Shown piece after piece: positions 45,905 to 53,495 of a stretch of 64,000 nt of DNA (its first letter is position 1; every line of letters begins with the position of its first letter). Source of the DNA: Deinococcus yavapaiensis KR-236 (lineage in GTDB: Bacteria > Deinococcota > Deinococci > Deinococcales > Deinococcaceae). Location of the stretch: assembly GCF_003217515.1 (NCBI RefSeq), contig NZ_QJSX01000018.1, forward strand, positions 28,402-92,401, given 5' to 3'. The position numbers and the translations under genes were made by a program. Below the pieces are notes generated by a model. The model was not told the DNA's origin. It saw only the letters and a program-made list of their open reading frames with translations, and ran no database searches.

Positions 45905-46513
45905 ATGGCCCGCTATGGAAGTGCGCATGCCCGAGAGACGCGCGAGAAGATCCTGACCGCAGCGGCCCTGGCCTTCAAAGCAGATGGCTTCAACACCGTC
46001 GGCATCGGGCGGTTGATGGGAAAGGCAGGGCTCACCCACGGCGGGTTCTACGTCCACTTCGGCAGCAAAGATGCCCTCGTTCAGGAGGCGCTGGTGCGCA
46101 GCCTCGAGGAGACCTCCAGCACCCTCCTACAAGCTGCTGAGCAGACGCCTCCGTATGGCCTGGGCGGCGTGATCCGCAGCTATGTCAGCCGTCAGCACCG
46201 CGATCACGCTAAAACAGAGGGAAGCTGCGTGTTGCCGACCCTCGCCGCCGAGGTCGCCCGGCAGACCCCCGAGGTCCGGCAGGCCTTCACCGCGACCTTT
46301 ACAAGGCTGATCGAAGACCTGACCGCCCTCTCACGGGCTGAGAACTCGGCGGCGCGTCGGGCGGAGGTACTCCCCCTCCTCCCGGGCATGGTGGGGGCCG
46401 TCATGCTGTCCTGCGCCGTGTCCGACCCCGAACTCAGCGACGCCATCCTCAAGACCACCCGGGAGAGCCTCATGCGACAGGTCATTCCCGGAAACACCCA
46501 TGACGGCGGTTGA
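45905..46513 (+). CDS. TetR/AcrR-family repressor
   Basis: 202 residues. The DNA-binding domain is REKILTAAALAFKADGFNTVGIGRLMGKAGLTHGGFYVHFGSKDALV (about 14-60), with the same LTHGGFY recognition helix as the TetR gene at 31988, so the two are related. A Cys in GSCVLPTLA parallels the CPIAGL Cys there and could sense electrophiles. Controlled by the dyad at 45710 and possibly coupled to the leader peptide. The likely target is the divergent thioesterase. Confidence 0.9.
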   Translation: MARYGSAHARETREKILTAAALAFKADGFNTVGIGRLMGKAGLTHGGFYVHFGSKDALVQEALVRSLEETSSTLLQAAEQTPPYGLGGVIRSYVSRQHRDHAKTEGSCVLPTLAAEVARQTPEVRQAFTATFTRLIEDLTALSRAENSAARRAEVLPLLPGMVGAVMLSCAVSDPELSDAILKTTRESLMRQVIPGNTHDGG

Positions 46514-46716
46514 CCCGATCGACGCGCTGAGACGGGGCCTTGCGATCAAGCGTCAACTCAGCCCGTACTGAAGTGAAAGGGAGACAGGAAGGGTGAAGTC
46601 GTTCGACTTCCTTGGGGCGCTTCCTGGCACTTACCTGCCAGTCCAGGTATGCGCCGGATTGACAGCGGGGCTCTTTCAACTTTACGCGGAGATGAGCACT
46701 GTCAGAACGCGCGGCG

Positions 46717-47439
46717 CTACGAGCGGGACGGAGTGGGCGGCGAACCGAACACCACGCGCCACGCACGCTCAAGCGAGTCATGGTCGTGCACGAGCTGCGG
46801 GGCGCCGAACGCCATCGCCGCGACCGTCAAGGCGCTCGCGGCGTTCGACCACGGGGTGGTGAGGGCGTTTTCGTCGTCCTGCACTTCGAAGGCGGCGTCG
46901 CCCGCGCACCGCTCGGCGGCTTTGCGTGCCTGATCTTGAATGACGGAGAAGCCCATGCCGATCGGGGAGGAAGCGCCATCACCACCTAAGAACAACAGCG
47001 GGTCCCCGAGGCACGCGTCCTCGTGCATGCTTTGGTCGGCGAGCCAGCGACGTCACGGTCTCCTGAGGCAGCGTGCCTTGCAGGGCGTGCGTCGTCGGCT
47101 CGTCAAGGGACGACGCCGCGTGAATGAAATTGACGACCGCTTGCCCGTGCGGACGACCGGGAGTTCCTCAATGACGTCCACGGCGAATGCGCGCGTGTGC
47201 CGAGCGGGTTGCAGGAGCCCTCGATTCGCATCTTCGAAAGCGTCGCGTTCCGCGTCGTCGCGCGGTTCGACGATGCGCACGCGCCACAACCGTCCCGGCC
47301 ACGGCGTGACGAGGACATTCGAGAGCGCGTGGTGAACGACGATCGAAGGTGGCGTTCGTTGCGGCGGCTCCACGCGCGCACTTGGTCGCGCATCCTGCCA
47401 GCGAGCGTCGTTCGCTTCCCACACGAAGCCTTCGGTCAT
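46717..47439 (-). pseudogene. Frameshifted hypothetical gene, last of a three-gene run
   Basis: It starts at the ATG at 47439, overlapping the preceding stop. It reads MTEGFVWEANDARW to AVDVIEELPVVRTG, then changes frame at about 47140 to AVVNFIHAASSLDEPTTHALQGTLPQE, and again at about 47040 to SMHEDACLGDPLLFLGGDGAS. It ends HDHDSLERAWRVVFGS and stops at 46717. Joined, it would be about 240 residues with no recognised family. Two single-base losses therefore divide an otherwise coherent gene. Confidence 0.65.
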
Positions 47440-47777
47440 GGTCGGCCGAATTCCACACCGCGCACGCGCAGCCCGAGAGGTGTGCGTGTGACGACGACCG
47501 TGACGGCCTCGCTGTACACAAAACCGGCGATGGGCACGTACACGAGGGCGACGTCATCCTCTTCTCGGTCAGGCCACTCGGTGAGGATCACGTCCGCACC
47601 CAGGATCTCGCCTTCCCAGTCGAGGGGCACGAAGGTCTCGAAGCCGCGCTGCAAGTCTTCGATGGTCGTTATTGCGGCGTCGCTTGGGGCGAGCAGGGCG
47701 CGCGCGTCCTCGTACCGGCGTGCGAGGAGCGCCTGCCCGAAGGCGAGCGCGACGTCTTGCGCCTCGTACAACGTCAT
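47436..47777 (-). CDS. 113-residue hypothetical protein
   Basis: Starts at the ATG at 47777, overlapping the stop of the upstream gene (ATGA), and its own stop overlaps the next start. It reads MTLYEAQDVALAFGQALLARRYEDARALL, then a beta-rich second half (VALVYVPIAGFVYSEAVTVVV). The helix-then-sheet layout resembles an NTF2-like fold, but no motif proves it. It is the middle gene of a tightly overlapped trio, so it probably works with both neighbours. Confidence 0.65.
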   Translation of the reverse strand: MTLYEAQDVALAFGQALLARRYEDARALLAPSDAAITTIEDLQRGFETFVPLDWEGEILGADVILTEWPDREEDDVALVYVPIAGFVYSEAVTVVVTRTPLGLRVRGVEFGRP

Positions 47778-48265
47778 GAACGGCTCGCTTCGTAGCGTCG
47801 CGCGGCCGCGCGAGCGAGCGCCCAGCCCGACAAGAGAGGCAGTGGCGCGAGCGACAGCGATGCGAGCTCCCTGCAAGTCAAGCCGCGCGCCTGCGCGCGA
47901 AAGGAGGCGGCGCACAGCACACGTGCGAGCAACACCTCGTCGCGCCGTGTGAGAGCGCGCGGCAAGCGCGCTCTCAGTGCGGCCGAATCCTCATTCGGCG
48001 CGAACTCTTCAAGTGCAGCCGCGCGACACGGCGCGCTTGCGCGCGACCACCACGCACGCGCTTCGAACGGCGCGTCCACGTTCGCGAGCGCCGCCGGAAG
48101 GCGCGCGGCTTCTTCCGGGCAGCTCGGGCACGCGCGCACGCGCGGCGCGCCAACACCGCTCTCACCAAGCGCGACTTCGGCGCGCGGCACCTCATGGCCG
48201 CACGCGAGCACCACGCGCTCGCCGCGAAGGCCGAGCACGCGAACGTGGGCGGTAAGATGCGTCAC
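47774..48265 (-). CDS. Hypothetical protein with Cys/His cluster
   Basis: 163 residues from a GTG at 48265. The N-terminal VVLACGHEVPRAEV and VRACPSCPEEAARL give a C-H...C-x2-C pattern suited to a small zinc site. The rest is Ala/Leu/Arg-rich helix. A TACACT box lies 6 nt before the GTG, so the message is likely leaderless. It heads the overlapping trio 48265-46717. No family is recognised. Confidence 0.65.
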   Translation of the reverse strand: MTHLTAHVRVLGLRGERVVLACGHEVPRAEVALGESGVGAPRVRACPSCPEEAARLPAALANVDAPFEARAWWSRASAPCRAAALEEFAPNEDSAALRARLPRALTRRDEVLLARVLCAASFRAQARGLTCRELASLSLAPLPLLSGWALARAAARRYEASRS

Positions 48266-48450
48266 ATCAGCAGTGTAACGCCGCGCAAATGCTCATCACG
48301 CCTGTCAAGATTCTTCGGCGCCAGGCGGTGAAGTCGAGCGACGTCAACTCGGGCATGCGGGCATGCCGAGCGAGACGAGGGCCGTTCGATGCGGCGTAAC
48401 AAGCGGCCGGAGTTGCGTATACGCGCATACTGCGCCATCATTAAATTATC

Positions 48451-48473
48451 AGCGGCCGAAAAGGCCGCTTTTT
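48451..48473 (+). terminator. Intrinsic terminator facing right, no gene before it
   Basis: AGCGGCC (48451-48457), loop GAAAA, GGCCGCT (48463-48469), then TTTTT. It terminates plus-strand transcription, yet no plus-strand gene precedes it. Confidence 0.75.
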
Positions 48474-48474
48474 C

Positions 48475-48960
48475 GTTACGACGTCCACTTGAAGCGGCAG
48501 CTTGCTCTCGCCAATTGATGAGCTGGCGTACCGAACGCTGCAGCAAGCGCTCTCGTTGAAGATGCACCCAATCTTCGAACTCCGCCAATTCATCGAAAGC
48601 CACTCCTTCGAGAAACGTACACTTCGGCACCAGTTCCGGAGGGGTGTCTCCGGCCGACGACGCTTGAACGTCCGTCCAAACCGCAGGCTTCAAGGCCAGG
48701 GTTTCCTTGCCTTGGACAAGCTCATCGCGCGACATCGAAGCGACGCGGCGAAGAAGGTGAACCAAGTTGTTTCGGCCGACACGGTCGGACGAGGCAGGCC
48801 AAAAGAGAGCTGCCAACCGCGCACGCGGCGCGGACCCCTCCACGGCCAGATAGGCGAGCAAGGCGAGCATGGTCCCCTCGCACCGAAGCTGTTGTCCATC
48901 TGGACGATGTAACGCCGGAGGGCTGAATACCTGGAACGTCCAGCGTTGACCGGGTCTCAT
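48475..48960 (-). pseudogene. Truncated SARP/BTAD-like transcriptional regulator
   Basis: From the ATG at 48960 the frame gives a winged-helix segment (MLALLAYLAVEGSAPRARLAALFWPASSDRVGRNNLVHLLRRVAS) typical of SARP/AfsR-type regulators, then PAVWTDVQAS and LEGVAFDELAEFEDWVHLQRERLLQR, the start of the BTAD domain. Beyond about 48475 the open frame continues through a terminator and Arg-rich nonsense to 48262. The C-terminal part, normally several hundred residues, is therefore lost. Confidence 0.7.
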
Positions 48961-49061
48961 GCCCCTTTACCCTATCAGTCGTAGGGGATCAACTTGCTGG
49001 CGTACGAGCTTGTTTCACGGCCTCAGGTGAACACCGACTCGTACCTCCTTATTGTGTCGGC

Positions 49062-49376
49062 ATGCCAAGCGATCCTCAACGCCATATCTATGACTTTGTC
49101 CGTTCTCACGGCCTCGTGGCCGATCCCACCGCTCGGCTCCTCGACCTTGCCTCCGAAGTGGGTGAGGTTGCAAAAGAGCTGTTGAAGGCGACGCACTACG
49201 GCGTCGCGCCTTTCACGCCGAGTGCCGCGTGGGCCGAGGAGCTGGGCGACGTGTACTTCAGCCTCCTTTGCCTCGCAGATGCCACGGATGTAGATCTCGA
49301 CGAGGCGCTGGACCGCGTTCTTGCCAAGTATGCCCACCGTCTCGCTGAGCGTGGTGACGCTTCGTCCGGTCGTTGA
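49062..49376 (+). CDS. MazG-like nucleotide pyrophosphohydrolase
   Basis: 104 residues. The metal-binding pattern is LLDLASEVGEVAKELLKATHYG (EVGEVxxE, about 26-47) and AWAEELGDVYFSLLCLAD (EExxD, about 56-73), the core of the MazG fold; a single domain of this size is usual. It hydrolyses nucleoside triphosphates to monophosphates and clears aberrant nucleotides. The start lies 6 nt after TATTGT, so it may be leaderless. The stop is embedded in a 10-bp hairpin. Confidence 0.85.
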   Translation: MPSDPQRHIYDFVRSHGLVADPTARLLDLASEVGEVAKELLKATHYGVAPFTPSAAWAEELGDVYFSLLCLADATDVDLDEALDRVLAKYAHRLAERGDASSGR

Positions 49377-49391
49377 TCGGCTCAACGACCG
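49367..49391 (+). terminator. Hairpin overlapping the MazG stop
   Basis: CGGTCGTTGA (49367-49376) and TCAACGACCG (49382-49391) pair perfectly over TCGGC. The left arm includes the stop codon. Confidence 0.45.
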
Positions 49392-49775
49392 CTTCGTCGC
49401 ACGTGCAAGCTGCTACCGCAAAGCCATGAAACAAGCTCTTGGGTCGGTCCCTGCAATTATTGACAACTGCGAACGTGACGCGGGTGGGGTGGTCATTCGA
49501 CCGTCGAAATGGCAGGGCGGGAACGCCAACGCTTCCTGCTCGACGTTGCTTGGCAGGCTCGACATCGATTTGTAAAGAAGAAGTGAACAACTCGCTCCGC
49601 GTTTTCCTCAGGGTTCACATGCACCCTTGAAGGGCGAGCGCGTTCCAAACAACGCCGCCTGTGTGACATCCCACCCGCAGCAATTCACCTTCCGGAACCT
49701 TCCCTCCTCTAGAAGGGAAAGGGTTCGTGCTGCACTCGGTCGCCGCGCGTTGTTCCTCTCGCCCAAGGAGTCCAC
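49392..49775. other. Intergenic stretch with an element-end scar
   Basis: CATGAAACAAGCTCTT (49425-49440) differs at one position from CATGAAACACGCTCTT at 40185-40200, which lies at the 5' end of an IS5 remnant. Nothing else was recognised. Confidence 0.4.
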
Positions 49776-50228
49776 ATGAACGAAGCAGACGTCGTGACCG
49801 CCATCACCCGCCAGCACGTGCATCACCTCGAACACGAGGGCCAGCACTACTTCTTTTTCGATCCGGGAGCGGGATTCGAGGTGGACAAGCGGTTGCCATT
49901 CGCCACGATCGTCACCAGCGACGCCATCGATGAGGCATCGAACCTCGATCGGATGGGCGTCTACCGCCTGAACGTCGGCGTGTCACGCGCGACGTACGAG
50001 CAACTGTTCGGTCCGCCTCCCCCCGCGACGCGCGACATGCCTGTTCTAAACACCGGGTACGACTACAAAGCCCTCGATCAACTCATGCCGCACCCGATCT
50101 ACGCGCCGCTGGGGTGGGTGTGCGTCCTGAACCCGAGCGCCACGACGTTTCAGACGGTTCGGCCGTTGCTGCACGAGGCGTGGTCCATGGCCGAGCGGCG
50201 CTTCCAAGCCCGCAACGAACGCCCTTGA
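49776..50228 (+). CDS. DUF6194 protein
   Basis: 150 residues from the ATG at 49776 (AAGGAG upstream). The pattern FATIVTSDAIDEASNLDRMGVYRLNVGVSRATYEQLFG and VLNTGYDYKALDQLMPHPIYAPLGWVCVLNPS fits DUF6194, a family of small cytosolic proteins of unknown function. It has a His-rich N-terminus (HVHHLEHEGQHYFFF). It stands alone and looks intact. Confidence 0.8.
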   Translation: MNEADVVTAITRQHVHHLEHEGQHYFFFDPGAGFEVDKRLPFATIVTSDAIDEASNLDRMGVYRLNVGVSRATYEQLFGPPPPATRDMPVLNTGYDYKALDQLMPHPIYAPLGWVCVLNPSATTFQTVRPLLHEAWSMAERRFQARNERP

Positions 50229-50369
50229 ACTCGACGTGGAACGGCGGGCGTGCGTCTCTTGCCCGCCCTGGGAGGGGTCGGTGCAGCGAGGGAGGCTCCG
50301 CTGACACCAGGTCGTGTAGGCCGAGGGGCGCGGCGCGCCAAGAGTCGATCTCGTTTTGCGCTGTGCGAG

Positions 50370-51030
50370 AAGAAATCACCGACGTGCAATGGGCGCACCT
50401 CGAACCACTTCTGCCCAAACAGCAAGGCAACGGTCGCCCGTACGGCAATCATCACCTCATCGTCAGCGGGATCGTGTGGGTTCTACGCACAGGCGCACCT
50501 TGGCGGGATGCTCCGGAGTGCTTCGGCGAGTGGACGACCGTCTACTGCCGCTTCCGTCGCTGGATCGCTCGGGGCGTGTGGCAACGCATCTTCCAAGCAC
50601 TACGTCGGACCGCCGACGAGGAAGGCCGCTTGGACTGGTCGAAGCACTTCGGGACGGCGCCGTTGTTCGAGCGCATGTCAGTGAGATGGACAGCAAGGCG
50701 AAGCGTTGGGGCGATCACGGGGCGGGTTCAGCACCAAGATTCACTTGCGAGCCAGCAGCAACGGCAAGCCGTTCGCATTCGTTCTCAGTGGCGGAGAGCA
50801 GCACGAAGCGGCGTTCTTCGACGAGTTGATGCAGCAAGGCGCGGTTCGTCGAGGCGGGAAGTCGTCGCCACGCCGAACTTCGCGGCTCGGCAAGTGGGCT
50901 ACATGCCGAGCGCGGCGCTGGTCTTCGGCGTATGAATGCCGAGCGCAGCGATCACTGAAGCGACGTTCCTCACGCCTCAGTGCGAAGCTGAACGGCAAGG
51001 TGTTTCGACCGGCCTCGACGAAGACGTGAG
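50370..51030 (+). pseudogene. IS5-family transposase, decayed
   Basis: The first frame reads VREEITDVQWAHLEPLLPKQQGNGRPYG, IVWVLRTGAPWRDAPECFGEWTTVYCRFRRW and ALRRTADEEGRLDW. It then shifts to GRSRGGFSTKIHLRASSNGKPFAFVLSGGEQHEAAFFDELM and degenerates. The IS5 order is preserved and at least two frameshifts are present. Catalytic residues beyond the middle are unreadable. Confidence 0.82.
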
Positions 51031-51265
51031 CTCAGCGTAGCGGCCCCACGGCTGGTCGACCGGAAGGCCATGAAAAAAGCTCGGAAGACGCGATCTGACG
51101 TGCGCGGCATTCAGGAAAGCGACATGAACAAAGACAGCAACGCGCGTCAGGAAGCTGATGCGCGTTGCTGTTGTCCTTTCCGTGTCACTGCGGTGCGACG
51201 GGTCGTTTCGAGAACGTCAGGTCACCGCGTCAGTCAGGGCACTGACCGAGTGATGGACGCTCGGG

Positions 51266-51724
51266 TTACAACTGTTGGTCTTGCTGACTTTGCACCGAGG
51301 TTTGGTTTTGCTGCATGGACGGATCGCAATCGCCACCTTGACCGTTGCCGCCTCTTCCATGACGACCTTCTCCGTCGTGGAAGAGATTGGCTTGCGCGTT
51401 TTGCAAGGTGGAGATGCGCGTGCCGAACGGCGTGGTGATCGACACGTGCGTCGTGCCTTTCGGGGCGTTCGCGAACGCGTTACTCGAATTCTGGGTAGCA
51501 CGCGACTGCGGCTGAATGGTTTCGGTGGACAGGAGCTTGCCGCCGTTGAGAGGATCGCCCGCGTAGTACTTCACGGTGAGCGCGGGACGTTGCATGGTCG
51601 ACGGCGCGGACTGCTGCGTCTGCGGCGTGGTCGTGGCAGGAGCGACTTTGGTGGATTGGGCGGCGGCGAAGGTGACGCCGACGAGAAGGGTGGCGACGAC
51701 GGGCACGAAGATGTTTTTTTTCAT
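51266..51724 (-). CDS. Secreted Gln/Thr-rich hypothetical protein
   Basis: 152 residues from the ATG at 51724 with AAGGAG upstream. The signal peptide is MKKNIFVPVVATLLVGVTFAAAQ. The mature protein has a low-complexity Thr/Gln/Ser head, a small globular middle (LTVKYYAGDPLNGGKLLSTETI, GTTHVSITTPFGTRI) and a Gly/Gln tail with a DGEGRHGRGG stretch that could bind metal. No family was recognised. A 10-bp inverted repeat (about 51138-51171) lies downstream and may terminate it. Confidence 0.65.
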   Translation of the reverse strand: MKKNIFVPVVATLLVGVTFAAAQSTKVAPATTTPQTQQSAPSTMQRPALTVKYYAGDPLNGGKLLSTETIQPQSRATQNSSNAFANAPKGTTHVSITTPFGTRISTLQNAQANLFHDGEGRHGRGGNGQGGDCDPSMQQNQTSVQSQQDQQL

Positions 51725-51884
51725 ATCGATTCTCCTTGTGAAGCAGGTGGTTCGTCCACCTGGCGTGAGTGTGCAGCGAGGCCATGTAGAAGTCGGGTAA
51801 AGTCTGTTCAAAACTTTCGCACGCCTCGTCATGTAGGGAAACCGCCTGGAAAGACGTAGACCACGCTTGGAACAAGAGGCTTGA

Positions 51885-52658
51885 GGGTGTACAAGGAAAT
51901 GTGGACTCGTCGGGTCGATGTGAAAGTAGGAGGTACGTATGACGACCGACCACGGCCCCATCGACCCTCGCCTCGTCGACGAACTCATCTGCGGCTACGA
52001 GAAGCCCGAAGACTTACTCGGCGAAGGCGGCTTACTGCGCCAACTCACAAAAGCGGTGCTGGAACGCGCCTTGCAAGTGGAAATGACGACGCACCTCGGT
52101 CACGCGCGTTACGAACCCGTCGGCAATGCCAGCGGCAACACACGAAACGGGCGAAGCACGAAGACGGTGCAAAGCGACGTCGGACCGATTGACTTGGACG
52201 TACCGAGAGATCGCGAAGGAACGTTCGAGCCCAAGATCGTCGCGAAGCGCGCAACGCGCCTCAAGGACCTCGACGCTCGCATCGTCGCCTTGTACGCCCG
52301 CGGTATGTCAACGCGCGACATCCAAGCGCACTTGCACGAAATGTACGGCGTGGAAGTCAGCGCAGCCTTGATTTCCAACGTCACCGACGCCGTACTCGAC
52401 AAAGTCACCGCGTGGCAGAACCGACCGCTCGACGCGCTCTACCCGATTCTGTACCTCGACTGCTTGCACCTGAAGGCCAAGGACAACGGCCGTGTCAAAA
52501 CGAAAGCCGTGTACGTCGCAATCGGCGTGAACCTCGAAGGTATCAAGGACGTGCTGGGTTTGTGGATCAGCGACCACGAGGGGGCGAAGTTCTGGCTGGG
52601 CGTGCTGACCGAGCTCAAGAACCGAGGCGTGCAGGACGTCTTCATCGCCCTTCCATAG
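51885..52658 (+). mobile_element. N-terminal half of an IS256-family element
   Basis: The transposase starts at the ATG at 51939 (TAGGAGG upstream). It runs MTTDHGPIDPRLVDELICGYEKPEDLL through VPRDREGTFEPKIV and LYPILYLDCLHLKAKDNG (first catalytic Asp) to LGVLTELKNRGVQDVFIA, where it breaks off; TAG follows at 52656. The left terminal repeat GTGTACAAGGAAATGTGGAC lies at 51887-51906. The C-terminal third is at 41995-42345 on the other strand. Confidence 0.9.
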
Positions 52659-52669
52659 AACGTGAGTTC

Positions 52670-52733
52670 GGCGCCGATGCCGCTCGTGACATCGGCGCCG
52701 AGGACATCACCCCCACAGTTGTGGGGGTGTTTT
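52670..52733 (+). terminator. Tandem hairpins just after the IS256 break
   Basis: GGCGCCGATG (52670-52679) pairs with CATCGGCGCC (52690-52699). Then CACCCCCACA (52708-52717) pairs with TGTGGGGGTG (52720-52729) and is followed by TTTTC. The second is a plausible intrinsic terminator. Confidence 0.6.
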
Positions 52734-52873
52734 CATTTGCCCTGGCTCCCCCAACTCGACGATGCGCCGACCGCACCCCCTCACCTACCTTGGTCTCATC
52801 AGCCCCGGCCCAGCAACCAGGGTCAGCACCGACAAGCCCAGCACTTACGCCCAATTCCCAAAGGAGCACCGCC

Positions 52874-53389
52874 ATGGAGAACAAGACCAACAAGACGAGC
52901 AAGACCACCCTCAGCCTCGCCATCGCCCTGGGCCTCCTCTCAAGCGCCAGCTTCGCCGCTCCTGCCTCGATCCCCACCGCCCTCGTCGGCAGCTGGGTCT
53001 ACAGCCAGGGCTCGAGCACGACCTACGTCAACACCGCCACCGGAGCCACGAGCGATCCCGGCGGCATCGCTTTGTACTACCAGTTCAACGCCGACGGCAC
53101 CTACGGCTACGCCTACCGCGAGTCGGTGACGAACTACAACTGCACGACGACCTTCACCGTGTACAAGGCCGGCAGGCTCCAGGTGAACGGGAACAAGCTG
53201 GTGTTGCAGCCGACGCAGGGACAAGCGACGTATATCGCCACCTGCAGTCCGAGCTTGAACTCGGATCGAGCGTTGCGCTCGGACGAGCTCAGGGACGATC
53301 CCTACACCTGGAGCCTCGCCAAGGACAACGGAGGCCTGGTGCTCACCACGCCAAGTGGTGCGACCGGAACCTTGCGCCCCTGGAAGTAA
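52874..53389 (+). CDS. Secreted beta-rich hypothetical protein
   Basis: 171 residues from the ATG at 52874 with AAGGAG upstream. The N-terminus MENKTNKTSKTTLSLAIALGLLSSASFAAPA is a signal peptide. The domain starts PTALVGSWVYSQGSS and has FNADGTYGYAYRES and a Cys pair (YNCTT, ATCSP), resembling the lipocalin-like 'GxW...F..DG' folds of secreted Deinococcus proteins. It ends ATGTLRPWK. Its function is unknown. It lies 106 bp before a large lipoprotein gene. Confidence 0.75.
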   Translation: MENKTNKTSKTTLSLAIALGLLSSASFAAPASIPTALVGSWVYSQGSSTTYVNTATGATSDPGGIALYYQFNADGTYGYAYRESVTNYNCTTTFTVYKAGRLQVNGNKLVLQPTQGQATYIATCSPSLNSDRALRSDELRDDPYTWSLAKDNGGLVLTTPSGATGTLRPWK

Positions 53390-53495
53390 GCCCTTGGCCG
53401 GCTAAGCATCTTGAGTCCACGAGTCCTCCCGACAGATAGGCAAGGCAGGCCAGAACACGACACGCCAACAAAACGTGCCGACAAGGAGCCCCAAA

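Noticed and set aside
48262..48475. C-terminal continuation of the SARP-like regulator ending in a GTGA overlap with the next gene
   Set aside because: The frame passes through an opposing terminator and becomes Arg-rich; the 4-bp overlap is probably coincidence because the next gene has its own -10 box.
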